From the NCBI RefSeq assembly GCF_905171765.1, contig NC_053390.1:136168820-136232819 (forward strand): DNA of 64,000 nt, written 5' to 3'. Under the pieces are notes generated by a model. The model ran no database searches, was not told the origin of the DNA, and saw nothing but the letters and a program-made list of their open reading frames with translations. Position numbers and translations under genes: made by a program. The stretch comes from Bufo bufo. Its lineage: Eukaryota > Chordata > Amphibia > Anura > Bufonidae. Shown here piece by piece: positions 21,360 to 31,175 of this stretch (positions are counted from its first letter, which is position 1; each line of letters begins with the position of its first letter).

Positions 21360-22560
21360 TAGAGTGGATATTAAACTACAAAAAATCCAGATTAAAACCT
21401 GTAAAAATACAGAGGTTCCTAGGCCTAGTTTTGAATTCAGAGACTCAAAGTATATCTCCCTGAAGAGAAAATTTCAAATTTGGAATCAAATCAAATCCCT
21501 TTCTTCCACCTCTCTGACTCTTCGAAAGGCCATGTCGGTCCTGGGGTCTCTAGTTTCCTGCATCCCGGCGGTGTAGTGGGCTCAACTTCATTCCCATCAG
21601 TTACAGTCAGAGATCTTGACAGCCTTCAAAAAGCACAAGGGGACATTGGATGTCAGGATAAAAATGTCAAACACGACAAGAAAGAGTCTATCATGGTGGC
21701 TGGACAGGAACAATTTAGTTCAGGGAGTTCCATGGTCCTATCCAGATCCTATTGTCCTGACCACGGATGCAAGCCCTTGGGGGTGGGGAGCCCATATTCG
21801 AGAGTACAATTTTTAGGGTCTATGGTCCCCAAGTCAAAAATCGTTCTCTTCCAACCGGAAAGAATTAGTGGCAGTAAAACTGGCCGTGAAAGCTTCTCAG
21901 TCCCTACTAGGCACAGGCCACGTGAGAATTCTTTCAGGAAACCGTGGCATATGTGAACCACCAGGGGGGGACAAGGTCGATAACCCTAGGGTGGGAAGCA
22001 AGGAAATTACTGGGGACATTAGAGAAACAAGTCAGCCACGTATCAGCTCTCCACATAAAGGGGAAGGAGAATGTTCAGGCAGACTTTCTCAGCAGGTATC
22101 CCTTGAAGCAAGGAGAATGGTCCCTCAACACCTCAGTATTTTCCAGGATCACAGAGTCTTGGGGCATGCCGATTATAGATCTTTTCAGTTCAAGCCAGAA
22201 CAAAAAAGTGGAAGTTTTTTGTTCACTAAATCCAAGTGAATCCCCCTATGGGGTGGATGCCTTTCTCCTGAAGTAGGACTTCCCCCTAGCCTATGCCTTT
22301 CCCCCCTTCCAATTGATCCCAGCAGTCCTAAAAAAGATCAGGAAGGACAGGGCAAGGGTTATCCTCATTGCCCCCTTCTGGCCCAAGTGGGCATGGTTTA
22401 CTCTGCTCCAGACCATGTCGATATCAGACCCCTGGATTCTACCAGACCTCCCGGATCTGCTGTCCCAGGGTCCGGTTTTTCATCCGGCAGTCAGTGGTCT
22501 CCATCTGACTGCTTGGAATTTGAGCGGAACTTATTAATCAAGAAGGGTAACTATTTCTAT

Positions 22561-23483
22561 CTACGCTAGAACCTGGAAGAAATTTATAGAATTTAGTAAT
22601 CTCAACCCAAAGCATTTACCCTTATCTGTCTCTATTTCCCAGGTCCTGGAATTTCTACAGAAAGGTCTTGCAAAGAGTACTCTTAAAGTACACGTCTCTG
22701 CCCTGTCAGTACTACATGAGCAAAACTTTGCTTCGAATCCATGGATCATTAGATTCTTTAAAGTGGTTGATAGGATGACACCAGTCTTATCCCCTAGGGT
22801 TCCCCCGTGCGATCTTAATCTCGTGCTAAATTCCTTAACCAAAACACCCTTTGAACCCATTGATTCTTCAGGCATAAAACTTCTTACTTACAAGCTCGTT
22901 TTATTAGTAGCCCTCACCACTGCCAGAAGGATAAGCAAGTTGCAGGCCATTTTCATCAATCCCCCTTTCACTAGGATTCTGGATGATAGAGTTATAATTC
23001 TACCTGATCCGGCCTTTTTACCCAAAGTGTCATCTAAATTCCATAGGTCCCAAGAAATAATTCTTCCTTCCTTTTGTGACCATCCAAAAAATTCTGGGGA
23101 AGTGGCATTTCATACCTTAGATGTACAGAGATGTTTATTACAGTATCTCAAAGTTACGGAAGAATGGAGAAAGGCTTCTCTTTTCAGGATCAAATAAAGG
23201 GAAGAAGACTACCAAAAGTACCCTGTCTAGGTGGCTTAGACTGGGCATTATACAATCCTACTTGGAGGAAGGCCTGTCTCCTCCAGTCTCGGCGAGGGCT
23301 CACTCTACTCGCTCGGTTTCCACTTCTTGGGCGGAAAGGTCGGGGGCTTCTATTGAGCAAATTTGTAAGGCGGCCACGTGGTCTTCACCTTCTACCTTTT
23401 TCCGTCACTACCGCTTGGATCTGCACTCTTCCTCTGATCTTTCTTTCGGTAGAAAGGTTTTACAAGCGGTGGTCCCTCCCTAG
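22561..23483 (+). pseudogene. DIRS tyrosine recombinase, frameshifted
   Basis: The protein follows RNase H. It reads LVALTTARRISKLQAI, which carries the first catalytic Arg, up to a frameshift near 23190. In the next frame it continues with ARAHSTRSVSTSWAERSG (the His-x2-Arg pair) and AATWSSPSTFFRHYRLD with the catalytic Tyr. Tyrosine recombinases replace the DDE integrase in DIRS elements and join a circular DNA copy to the genome without target duplication. The homologous frame of the second DIRS copy (48405-49358) is uninterrupted. Confidence 0.85.
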
Positions 23484-23513
23484 GAAGGGTTCTTTCCTCT
23501 GTAATTCTCTCTA

Positions 23514-24033
23514 CAGGGTGGGCTTCCAGTATCCGTAGTTTCAGGTGCTGCACATCTCGTATCATCTGAAGGCAATCGTCTATGCTGTGAAGATACGAGA
23601 TGTGCAGCACCTGAAACTACGGATACTGGAAGCCTGTGCTAGCATTTCTCCTGCGGTGTTGCTATCAGTGTGTGAAGAGTGGGAGAAGAGGGTTGCATTG
23701 ACAATCCAACACAATGGGCAGCACATTGAACACATTTTATAAGTGGTCAGAAACTTGTAAATAACTCATGAAAGAATAAAGTTACGTTAAAACCAAGCAC
23801 ACCATTGTTTTTCTTGTGAAATTCCCAATAAGTTTGATGTGTCACATGACCCTCTTCCTATTGAAAAAACAAAAGTTGGATTCAAAATGGCCGACTTCAA
23901 AATGGCCGACATGGTCACCACCCATCTTGAAAAGTTTCCCCCCTCACATATACTAATGTGCCACAAACAGGAAGTTAATATCACCAACCATTCCCATTTT
24001 ATTAAGGTGTATCCATATAAATGGCCCACCCTG
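23514..24033 (+). mobile_element. Deleted mariner-type element with perfect foldback
   Basis: Ends CAGGGTGGGC (23514) and GCCCACCCTG (to 24033) are inverted and flanked by TA at 23512-23513 and 24034-24035. A 40-base arm at 23523-23562 is exactly mirrored at 23593-23632. The plus frame to about 23742 ends with RVALTIQHNGQHIEHIL, resembling the C-terminal tail of mariner-like transposases (a ...GAHIEHL type ending). The rest of the transposase is absent. Confidence 0.75.
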
Positions 24034-24041
24034 TATTGTGC

Positions 24042-24120
24042 TGTCATGGGGGAGGGGAAAAATGATGATTACACTTACCGGTAATCAGATTTTCCAGACC
24101 CCACGACAGCACCCTTCCTA
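24042..24120 (+). other. DIRS internal complementary region
   Basis: CTGTCATGGGGGAGGGGAAA is the complement of the extreme left end of the element. It is joined directly to GATTACACTTACCGGTAATC, which is the complement of the extreme right end. Such a fusion of both termini is the defining internal complementary region of DIRS elements. It is thought to template the circular junction during replication. Confidence 0.8.
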
Positions 24121-24249
24121 ATTCCCTCCCTTGGTGATGGTTTCTGTATTTCACATGGAGTAGCAAAAAAAATAAAAATAATAATTCTTTCATATCTGTA
24201 TTGTTTATGTGATTTATATGCTGGTTCAGCTCAGATTGATTAATGGTGT

Positions 24250-24410
24250 AGGAGTCCCTCTCTTGCTCTGTAATCCACTGAATGGGAAGAGAGGCTCCAC
24301 CCTTTTATTTCTGTAGGTTTCCTGTCCCTGGAGGTGGATCCCTCTCTCTATGGTGCTGTCGTGGGGTCTGGAAAATCCGATTACCGGTAAGTGTAATCAT
24401 CATTTTTTTT
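24250..24410 (+). repeat. DIRS right inverted terminal repeat
   Basis: The sequence, with GAGGCTCCACCCTTTTATTT and GGATCCCTCTCTCTATGGTG, is the reverse complement of 15785-15890. It ends CCGGTAAGTGTAATCATCA before the host TTAA element resumes. Confidence 0.8.
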
Positions 24411-24896
24411 CACTTTATTTTTTGTCCCACTTTAGGACTTGAACTTTTGGGGGTCTAATCCTTTACAATGCATTCCAATACTTCTGTATTGGAATGCATT
24501 GGCTGTATGAGTAATACAGTGTGTATTACTCATAGAGCTTCCGGGCCTGTGAGATCCAGGGGGCTGGATCTCACAGGCTCTTTACCAGAAGGCAGCGCAA
24601 TGCCTTCCTTAGGCATCGCGCTGCCTTCCATGCCATCGGGTCCCCCCCACAGCCCCATGGGGACCCAATGGCACGGCCGACCACCGCCGCCGCACCAGGT
24701 AAAACCCGCAAACTGTAGGTCTGAATTGACCCTCCCGCGCATTTAGCCGAGGTGCCTTCTCAATGATTTGAGCAGGCACCTTGTTCCGATCACCGCCCAC
24801 CGGGCGGCGGTGATCGGAACAACACATGATGTCATGGGTCCTTAAGGACTTGGGAACCATGCCGTACCGATACGTCATGGGTCCCTAAGGGGTTAA

Positions 24897-25001
24897 AGAG
24901 CACCCCCAAGAAGTGTATGATATAGTGACTGAAGAGTACAGGCCGGGAGTCTGGTACAATTTCACTGAATATAATCTGGAATACAGTTAACATGGATCTG
25001 C
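24897..25001. other. Short spacer between two TTAA elements
   Basis: About 105 bases with no recognised element or gene. Confidence 0.4.
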
Positions 25002-26989
25002 TTAACCACCTCAGCTCCCCTAGCTTAAACACCCTTAATGACCAGACCACTTTTTACAATTCTGCACTACACTACTTTCACGGTTTATTGCTCGGTCATA
25101 CAACTTACCACCCAAATGAATTTTACCTCCTTTTCTTCTCACTTATAGAGCTTTCATTTGGTGGTATTTCATTGCTGCTGCCATTTTTACTTTTTTTTGT
25201 TATTAATCGAAATTGACCGAAATTTTTGCAATAAAATGACATTTTTCACTTTCAGTTGTAAAATTTTTCAAATAAAACTACATTTCTATATAAATTTTTC
25301 TCTAAATTTATTTTTCTATATGTCCTTTGATAAAAAAAATGCAATAAGTGTATATTTATTGGTTTGCGCAAAAGTTATAGCGTTTACAAACTATAGTACA
25401 AAAATGTGAATTTCCGCATTTTGAAGCGGCTCTGACTTTCTGAGCACCTGTCATGTTTCCTGAGGTTCTACAATGCCCAGACAGTAAAAACACCCCACAA
25501 ATGACCCCATTTCGGAAAGTAGACACCCTAAGGTATTCGCTGATGGGCATAGTGAGTTCATAGAACTTTTTATTTTTTGTCACAAGTTAGCGGAAAATGA
25601 TGATTTTTTATTTTTTTAAATTTTCTTACAAAGTCTCATATTCCACTAACTTGTGAGAAAAAATAAAAACTTCCATGAACTCACTATGCCCATTACGAAA
25701 TACCTTGGGGTGTCTTCTTTCCAAAATGGGGTCACTTGTGGGGTATTTATACTGCCCTGGCATTTTAGGAGACCTAAAGCATGAGAAGAAGTCTGGAATC
25801 CAAATGCCTAAAAAATGCCCTGTGAAATCCTAAAGGTGCTCTTTAGAATTTGGGCCCCTTTGGGCACCTAGGCTGCAAAAAAGTGTCACACTGGTGGTAT
25901 CGCCGTACTCAGAAGAAGTAGGGCAATGTGTTTTGTGGTGTATTTTTACATATACCCATGCTGGGTGAGAGAAATATCTCTCTAAAAGTCAACTTTTCCC
26001 ATTTTTTTATACAAAGTTGTCATTTTAGAGAGATATTTCTCTCACCCAGCATGGGTATATGTAAAAAGACACCCCAAAACACATTGCCCAACTTCTCCTG
26101 AGTACGGCGATACCACATGTGTGACACTTTTTTGCAGCCTAGGTGCGCAAAGGGGCCTAAATTCCAATGAGTACCTTTTAGGAGGGCATTTTTAGGCATT
26201 TGGATTCCAGACTTCTTCTCACGCTTTAGGGCCCCTAAAATACCAGGGCAGTATAAATACCCCACAAGTGACCCCATTTTGGAAAGAAGACACCCCAAGG
26301 TATTCCGTGAGGGGCATGGTTCCTAGAATATTTTTTTTTTTGGCACAAGTTAGCGGAAAAAGATTTTTTTAAATTTTTTTATTTTTTCTCTTACAAAGTC
26401 TCATATTCCACTAACTTGAAACAAAAAATTAAATTTTACATGAACTCGCCATGTCCCTCACAAAATACCTTGGGGTGTCTTCTTTCCAAAATGGGGCCAC
26501 GTGGGGTATTTATACTGCCCTGGCATTTTAGGGGCCCTAAAGCATGAGAAGAAGTCTGGAATATAAATGTCTAAAAAATTTTACGCATTTGGATTCCGTG
26601 AGGGGTATGGTGAGTTCATGTGAGATTTTATTTTTTGTCACAAGTTAGTGGAATATGAGACTTTGTAAGAAAAAACAAAAAAACAATAAAAAAAAAATCT
26701 ATTTCAGCTAACTTGTGACAAAAAAAAAAAATCTTCTATGAACTCGCCATGCCCCTCAAAAGTGATCTTTTTATAGCGCAGCAGCGATTTTACTGTGTTT
26801 TTGCAGTGATCAGAAAAAAATATTCTGTCACTGCGGTGGGGCGGACTGAACGCAAGTGTGCGCACAAGATCAGGCCTGATCGGGCAAACACTGCGTTTTT
26901 TGTAGAGCCTATAGAACATGTCCTATTCTTGTCCGCAATTGCGGACAAGAATAGGCATTTTCTATATAGTTCTGGCAATGTGCGGATCC

Positions 26990-27460
26990 GCAAAATGTGG
27001 AAAGCCCATTGCCGGTGTCTGTGTTTTGCGGATCCGCAGTGTCTGTGTTTTGCGGATCCATGGATCCGCAAAACACATACGGGTGTCTGAATGGAGCCTT
27101 ACAGGGGGGTGATCAATGACAGGGGGGTGATCAGGGAGTCTATATGGGGTGATCACCCCCCTGTAAGGCTCTATTCAGACGTCCGTATGTGTTTTGCGGA
27201 TCCGTGGATCCGCGTCTGAATGGAGCCTTACAGGGGGGTGATCAATGACAGGGGGGTGATCACCCCATATAGACTCCCTGATCACCCCCGTCATTGATCA
27301 CCCCCCTGTAAGGCTCCATTCAGATGTCCGTATGTGTTTTGCGGATCCGATCCGCGGATCCGCAAAACACATACGGACGTCTGAATGGAGCCTTACAGGG
27401 GGGTGATCAATGACAGGAGGGTGATCAGGGAGTCTAATATGGGGTGATCAGAGGTTAATA
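26990..27460. repeat. Palindromic GGATCC/TGATCA repeat field
   Basis: Alternating direct and inverted copies of a block containing TTTTGCGGATCC, GTCTGAATGGAGCCTTACAG and GGGGTGATCAATGACAGG. Several form near-perfect palindromes, for example around 27340-27375. Non-coding. Confidence 0.85.
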
Positions 27461-27642
27461 AGGGGTCAATAAGGGACAGGGGGGGTGTAGTGTAGTGGTG
27501 TTTGGTGCTACTTTACAGAGCTGCCTGTGTCCTCTGGTGGTCGATCCAAGCAAAAGGGACCACCAGAGGACCAGGTAGTATGTATATTAGACGCTGTTAA
27601 CAAAATAGCGACTAATATACCTTTCAGGGGTTAAAAAAATCG

Positions 27643-27747
27643 GATCTACAGCCTGCCAGCGAATGATCGCCGCTGGCAGGCTGTAGATCAGCTCGTTTAC
27701 CTGCAGTTCCTGTGAACGCGCGCTCCTGTGTGCGCGCGTTCACAGGA
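27643..27747. other. Pair of subterminal hairpins in TTAA family B, copy 1
   Basis: Hairpin one is 27643-27661 with 27671-27689 (19-bp perfect arms). Hairpin two is 27708-27723 with 27732-27747 (16-bp perfect arms). The same pair occurs at 48058-48150 in the second family copy, with a compensated base pair. Confidence 0.8.
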
Positions 27748-27843
27748 AATCTTGCGTCTCGCGAGATGATGCGCCGGCGCGTCGAAGAGGAATGAATCAA
27801 CCGCCTCCGGAACGCAATTCTGCGTTAGGCGGACCGGAGGCGG

Positions 27844-28259
27844 TTAATCCATATGCAAATGAGGGCTCGCAAGTGCCCAGGGGCGGTGTTTTGTGTGTAG
27901 GTGCCCAGGCTGCTCTGCCTTCTTTTTACATTACTCCTCCCCAGCTTCTTTCTTGGCCCGCCCTGCAAGTCCCTTGCGTCATCCACAGGAATAGCCGATA
28001 TCCCGTGCGTGCGCAGTGCACCGCGGCCTCCAGTCCTCCTGTTTGCTTCTGGTCCACCCTCTAGTCACTGGTTTCATGCCTGTGCTGGCGCATGCACTGT
28101 ATATCGGCCGGTCCTGTGGATTGATGTAAGGGACTTGCAGGGCGGGCCAAGGAAGAGGCTGGGGAGGAGTAACGTAAAAAGAAGGCAGAGCAGCCTGGGC
28201 ACCTACACACAGAACGCCGCCCCTGGGCACTTGCGAGTGCTAATTTGCATATGGATTAA
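27844..28259. mobile_element. Foldback MITE with octamer motifs at both ends
   Basis: The 416 bases form one large imperfect palindrome flanked by TTAA at 27844-27847 and 28256-28259. The ends are TTAATCCATATGCAAAT and ATTTGCATATGGATTAA, so each terminus carries an ATGCAAAT octamer in opposite orientation. Arms of about 180 bases match, with blocks such as AAGTGCCCAGGGGCGG mirrored at about 28210. No coding capacity. Confidence 0.8.
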
Positions 28260-28387
28260 AGTGCGTTTTTCCTGCTGGTGAAACTCAGAAGAAAATTATA
28301 AAGGTACCATTTGAATCATGGATAGGTGTGCTAGAGAGCCATGTAAGTGGTGTACAATGTCATATTTTGGTGACAGACTCCCTTTAA
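28260..28387. mobile_element. Right part of another TTAA MITE
   Basis: The sequence ends GGTGACAGACTCCCTTTAA at 28369-28387, a TTAA-adjacent terminal repeat like those of other local MITEs. The matching left end was not found. It abuts the octamer foldback element and may be its outer shell. Confidence 0.45.
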
Positions 28388-29099
28388 ATATAAAAACTAT
28401 ACTCTATACTATACTATACACTGTAAAACAAAACATGCAATGCAACAGCTCTCTGCAAACCAAATAAAGTACAAAAATGCATAATAATTGCTAGTGCTAT
28501 ACTTATAAATTAGAGATGCTTGGCAAATACATTTTGTACAAAATTATTTGAGCCCGTCTGCCGCACGTCAAGGCAATCTCTGTAAGACGGGTCCTAACAC
28601 TAAATACTACCCTTTATGTGCCATGACGGCTACCATACAATTCAGGGAGTGTAGGTTCCACATGCATGCTGGGCCTGCTTATAATTTCTGTCATCTTTGG
28701 TGCCAAAATGGCCTCCATTATATCCAGCCATAGCAACGTGCCCCTGCGCATTGGGATGTGCTGACTGACCCCCTTTTTCTTTGCAGTTTATACTATACGG
28801 TGGTATAGGTCTAATCCAACCCAAAAGGTCTTGACATTTTTAGCAAAGAGTAAACTTTGTAAACACAACCCCTCAAAAAGGCAGATTTGTGGGGGGAGGG
28901 GGGGGGGGGGTTTCTCTCCAATTTAAACCTTCAACAGTTTTTTTTGCTATTTCAAGACATATGTCAATTAAATGGTGCATTATAAGATACTTGTCCCACA
29001 AAAAAAAGGCCTAGGACTACTTGATGTATGGCTCTTTGAAGGCCAAAAGGGAAAAACGAATCCGCAAGAACAAAAATTGACCCAGTCCTGAAGGGGTTA
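28388..29099. other. Unassigned, ending in a TTAA-element terminus
   Basis: No gene is recognised. A G-run lies near 28891-28910. The right edge ATTGACCCAGTCCTGAAGGG followed by TTAA at 29096-29099 resembles the end of a TTAA element whose left end is not evident. Confidence 0.4.
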
Positions 29100-29304
29100 A
29101 TCTGTTTCTATTCATTCCTATCTGTGCTGTTAAACAGAATTGAACACTGATGTTTCACTATGTAGTGAAAACTGCAATAAAACAAGGTATCACTTGGTGG
29201 CAGCAGTGAGAAAGGAAATGTCTTTTTGTAATCTGGACACCACAGAGCGGTAAAGGGTCAATGTGCGTTCAGAAAATTGGTATGTTATAGGCACATAGCA
29301 AAAA
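29100..29304. other. Unassigned spacer
   Basis: No gene or clear element ends. Confidence 0.35.
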
Positions 29305-29309
29305 TTCTC

Positions 29310-29458
29310 TAGAATGAGGGGAGAGAAGCGCTCACTTAGCACGCTCTCTCCTTGCTGCACAAGACGGGCCCATACACTTTGAATTGAGTCCATATCTTCT
29401 TGTCCAGCAGAGAGGAAAGAGTGCGCTAAGCGAGCGCTTCTCTCCCCTCGTTCTATAA
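29310..29458. mobile_element. Small foldback MITE
   Basis: CTAGAATGAGGGGAGAGAAG at 29310 is mirrored by CTTCTCTCCCCTCGTTCTAT at 29438-29457. The arms continue inward over the CGCTCACTTAGC block for about 32 bases. No coding sequence, and no clear target duplication. Confidence 0.65.
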
Positions 29459-29505
29459 GAAACCCTAAAACACAATATAATACTCACATTTTTTGGGTTG
29501 GGCTG

Positions 29506-29892
29506 TGTTCACTTGACATTTTTGTCCCACATTTAACAATTACGGTACTTTGGGGAAAAAAGAAAGCCAAAGCATAGTAGACAAAAAAAAAAAAACGGGT
29601 ATGGTAAACAGATTTTTTTTTGGTTTCACAATAGAACCCTATCATGACCGATACCACGGTATGACATCCATTTAATGCAGGGATCCGCAACCTCCGACAC
29701 TCCAGCTGTTCAGAAACTACAACTTCCAGAATGCTTCATTCATTTCTGTGGAAGTTAGAACAGCCGAGCATATTTGCATGCTGGGAGTTGTAGTTTTACA
29801 GCAGCGGAGTGCCGAAGGTTGCTGATCTCTGGCCTAACATATACATCGTGTATATGTTAAATGTGGGACAAAAACCTGATGTGAACACAGCA
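29506..29892. mobile_element. MITE containing a nested hAT MITE
   Basis: GGCTGTGTTCACTTGACATT at 29506 is inverted at the right as TGATGTGAACACAGCAT (to about 29893). Both arms also share TTTTTGTCCCACATTTAAC. The copy is interrupted by a CAGGGATC-type MITE at 29678-29831. No coding capacity. Confidence 0.65.
29678..29831. mobile_element. Short hAT-type MITE, second copy
   Basis: It starts CAGGGATCCGCAACCTCC and ends GATCTCTG, with the internal palindrome of the copy at 4065-4222 (GCATGCTGGGAGTTGTAGTTT is shared in part). The flanking 8 bases no longer match, so this copy is older or rearranged. Confidence 0.7.
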
Positions 29893-29967
29893 TACCAAAT
29901 ATAGTAGCCGTAGTCACTGCAGCCCAGAACCAGGCACATTTTCCATATTTTTTGTACGTGTCTATTA

Positions 29968-30395
29968 GGCTACTTTCACACTGGCGTTTTGGCTTTCTGT
30001 TTGTGAGATGCGTTCAGGGCTCTCACAAGCGGTCCAAATCGGATCAGTTTTGCCCTAATGCATTCTGAATGGAAAAGGATCCGCTCAGAATGCATCAGTT
30101 TGCCTCCGTTCAGTCGCCATTCCGCTTTGGAGATGGACACCAAATTACTGCTTGCAGCGTTTTGGTGTCCGTCTGATGAAACTGAGCCAAACGGATCCGT
30201 CCTGACACAATGTAAGTCAATGGGGACGGATCTGTATTCACTGACACAATCTGGCACAATATAAAACGGATCCGTCCTCCATTGACTTTCAATGGTGTTC
30301 AAGACGGATCCGTCTTTGCTATGTTAAAGATAATACAAACGGATCCATTCTGAACGGATGCAGACGGTTGTATTATCTGAACGGATCTAGGTATA
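29968..30395. mobile_element. Degraded MITE with ACGGATCCGT blocks
   Basis: It begins AGGCTACTTTCACACTGGCG, a terminal motif of the same style as the TTTCACACGGG element at 4323. The interior repeats AACGGATCCGTC in both orientations at about 30190, 30265 and 30305. A clear right terminal repeat is missing. Confidence 0.5.
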
Positions 30396-30501
30396 AACTA
30401 GAGTAGTGTGTAAATAAAAAATGATGATAATAAAATAGATGCTCACATAATTGAGATGAACAAAAGGCGATGCATAATAAATATAAGAAAAATTAGAGAG
30501 T

Positions 30502-30504
<3 letters not shown>

Positions 30505-30551
<47 letters not shown>
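30505..30551. repeat. (TA)n microsatellite
   Basis: About 23 TA units directly left of a long palindrome. Confidence 0.9.
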
Positions 30552-30553
<2 letters not shown>

Positions 30554-30751
30554 TGAAAAAGTAGGACTGCACTCCTGAGTTGAAGTGAAATAGAGAAAAC
30601 TTTTATTCACCCATAATGTGGCAAACTAGCGACGTTTCGGCTTGAGGAAGGCTCTTGAGAGCCGAAACGTCGCAAGTTTGCCACATTATGGGTGAATAAA
30701 AGTTTTATCTATTTCACTACAACTCAGGAGTGCAGTCCTACTTTTTCGTCT
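30552..30751. repeat. 200-bp near-perfect palindrome
   Basis: Arms 30552-30642 and 30660-30751 match as reverse complements with only about four mismatches, around a 17-base centre. The arms include CCGAAACGTCGC next to the centre and GTGAATAAAAGTTTT further out. It looks like a head-to-head duplication of one repeat end. The CGAAACGTC motif recalls 3' regions of Penelope-type elements, but that link is weak. Confidence 0.85.
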
Positions 30752-31175
30752 TCATATTATTGGGTATTGCTGTGACCCATTGCTGGACATTGCACCCGTC
30801 TGCTCCCGCTGGATTTTTTCTTCAATATATATAATATTTATCTCGATGGTAAAATTACTTGCGGTCCGAATATATCAATATAGGTAGACAATACTTAAAT
30901 AAATAAACAAATGGATAAATAAATAGATGCATAATTAAAAAGCTTAAAGTTCAGAATATAAATAAATAAATTCGAAAAAAGTTTGAGGATAAAATTATAA
31001 ATAAAGATTTTTAAATAAGAGATATCTGAGAAGGATTATTGATGGTGCTTTTATGTGAGCAAGTAGCCAAAGCCAAGATGAGTGCTAAGTAAGGAGAGAT
31101 AAGCCAGAGAAAATGGTAGATCCGAAGAAATACAAGTCTTCTTTTATTACAACGTATAACTCCAATCATGAGGTC
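30752..31175. other. A/T-rich spacer
   Basis: Short AAATAAATAA-type simple sequence; no gene. Confidence 0.4.

Larger units (their letters stand above)
17809..22569 (+). pseudogene. DIRS reverse transcriptase-RNase H, broken by two insertions
   Basis: The reverse transcriptase begins in the frame 17809-18345 (VGGRLKFFQTAW, then LFLVPKPDGTHRTIINLRDL). It frameshifts around 18345, and is interrupted after ISMEG by a solo LTR (18463-19607). It resumes at about 19613 with YQFQALLFGLSMAPRIFTKV and the catalytic YLDDF at 19733-19747. A Tc1 insertion (19820-21359) follows. RNase H and connecting sequences continue from 21362 to about 22569, including VNHQGGTRSITLGW and KENVQADFLSR. The enzyme would copy element RNA into DNA in the cell. 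Multiple frameshifts and insertions make it inactive. Confidence 0.85.
15774..24410 (+). mobile_element. DIRS-type retrotransposon, copy 1
   Basis: Order on the plus strand: left terminal repeat (15774-15900), gag-like frame, reverse transcriptase, RNase H, tyrosine recombinase, internal complementary region (about 24042-24120) and inverted terminal repeat (about 24250-24410). The right terminal repeat is the complement of the left one (GGATCCACC...CAGGAAACCTACAGAAATAA). There is no target duplication, as expected for DIRS elements, which integrate a circular copy by recombinase. Three later insertions lie inside: a solo LTR, a DD37E Tc1 and a mariner remnant. Several frameshifts make the copy inactive. 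Confidence 0.85.
14206..24896. mobile_element. TTAA element (piggyBac derivative) split by a DIRS insertion
   Basis: TTAA at 14206-14209 (shared with the element to the left) and 24893-24896 bracket ends TTAACCCCTTAAGGACTTGG and CATGGGTCCCTAAGGGGTTAA. The left part (14210-15773) and right part (24411-24896) align to an element at 31176-42580 that lacks the DIRS insertion. This shows that the host element was originally about 2 kb. No transposase is present. The right end has hairpins, for example the complementary AGATCCAGGGGGCTGGATCT at about 24550 and GATCACCGCC near 24789. Confidence 0.8.
25002..27847. mobile_element. Large TTAA-flanked non-autonomous element, family B copy 1
   Basis: TTAA at 25002-25005 and 27844-27847 bracket inverted ends TTAACCACCTC and GGAGGCGGTTAA. 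The 2.8-kb interior has no transposase; its open frames are fragments of inverted repeats. Blocks such as TTTTTTGCAGCCTAGGTG and ATACCCATGCTGGGTGAGAG occur in both orientations (about 25860-26180). A palindromic field of GATCACCCCCCTGT/ACAGGGGGGTGATC units fills 26990-27460. Two strong hairpins precede the right end. A larger relative lies at 43583-48260. Confidence 0.8.

Noticed and set aside
30640..30675. Hammerhead ribozyme core in the palindrome (TTGAGGA, then GAAACGTC)
   Set aside because: The invariant first base of CUGANGA is changed and no proper stem III or cleavage site could be drawn. The resemblance follows from the palindrome.
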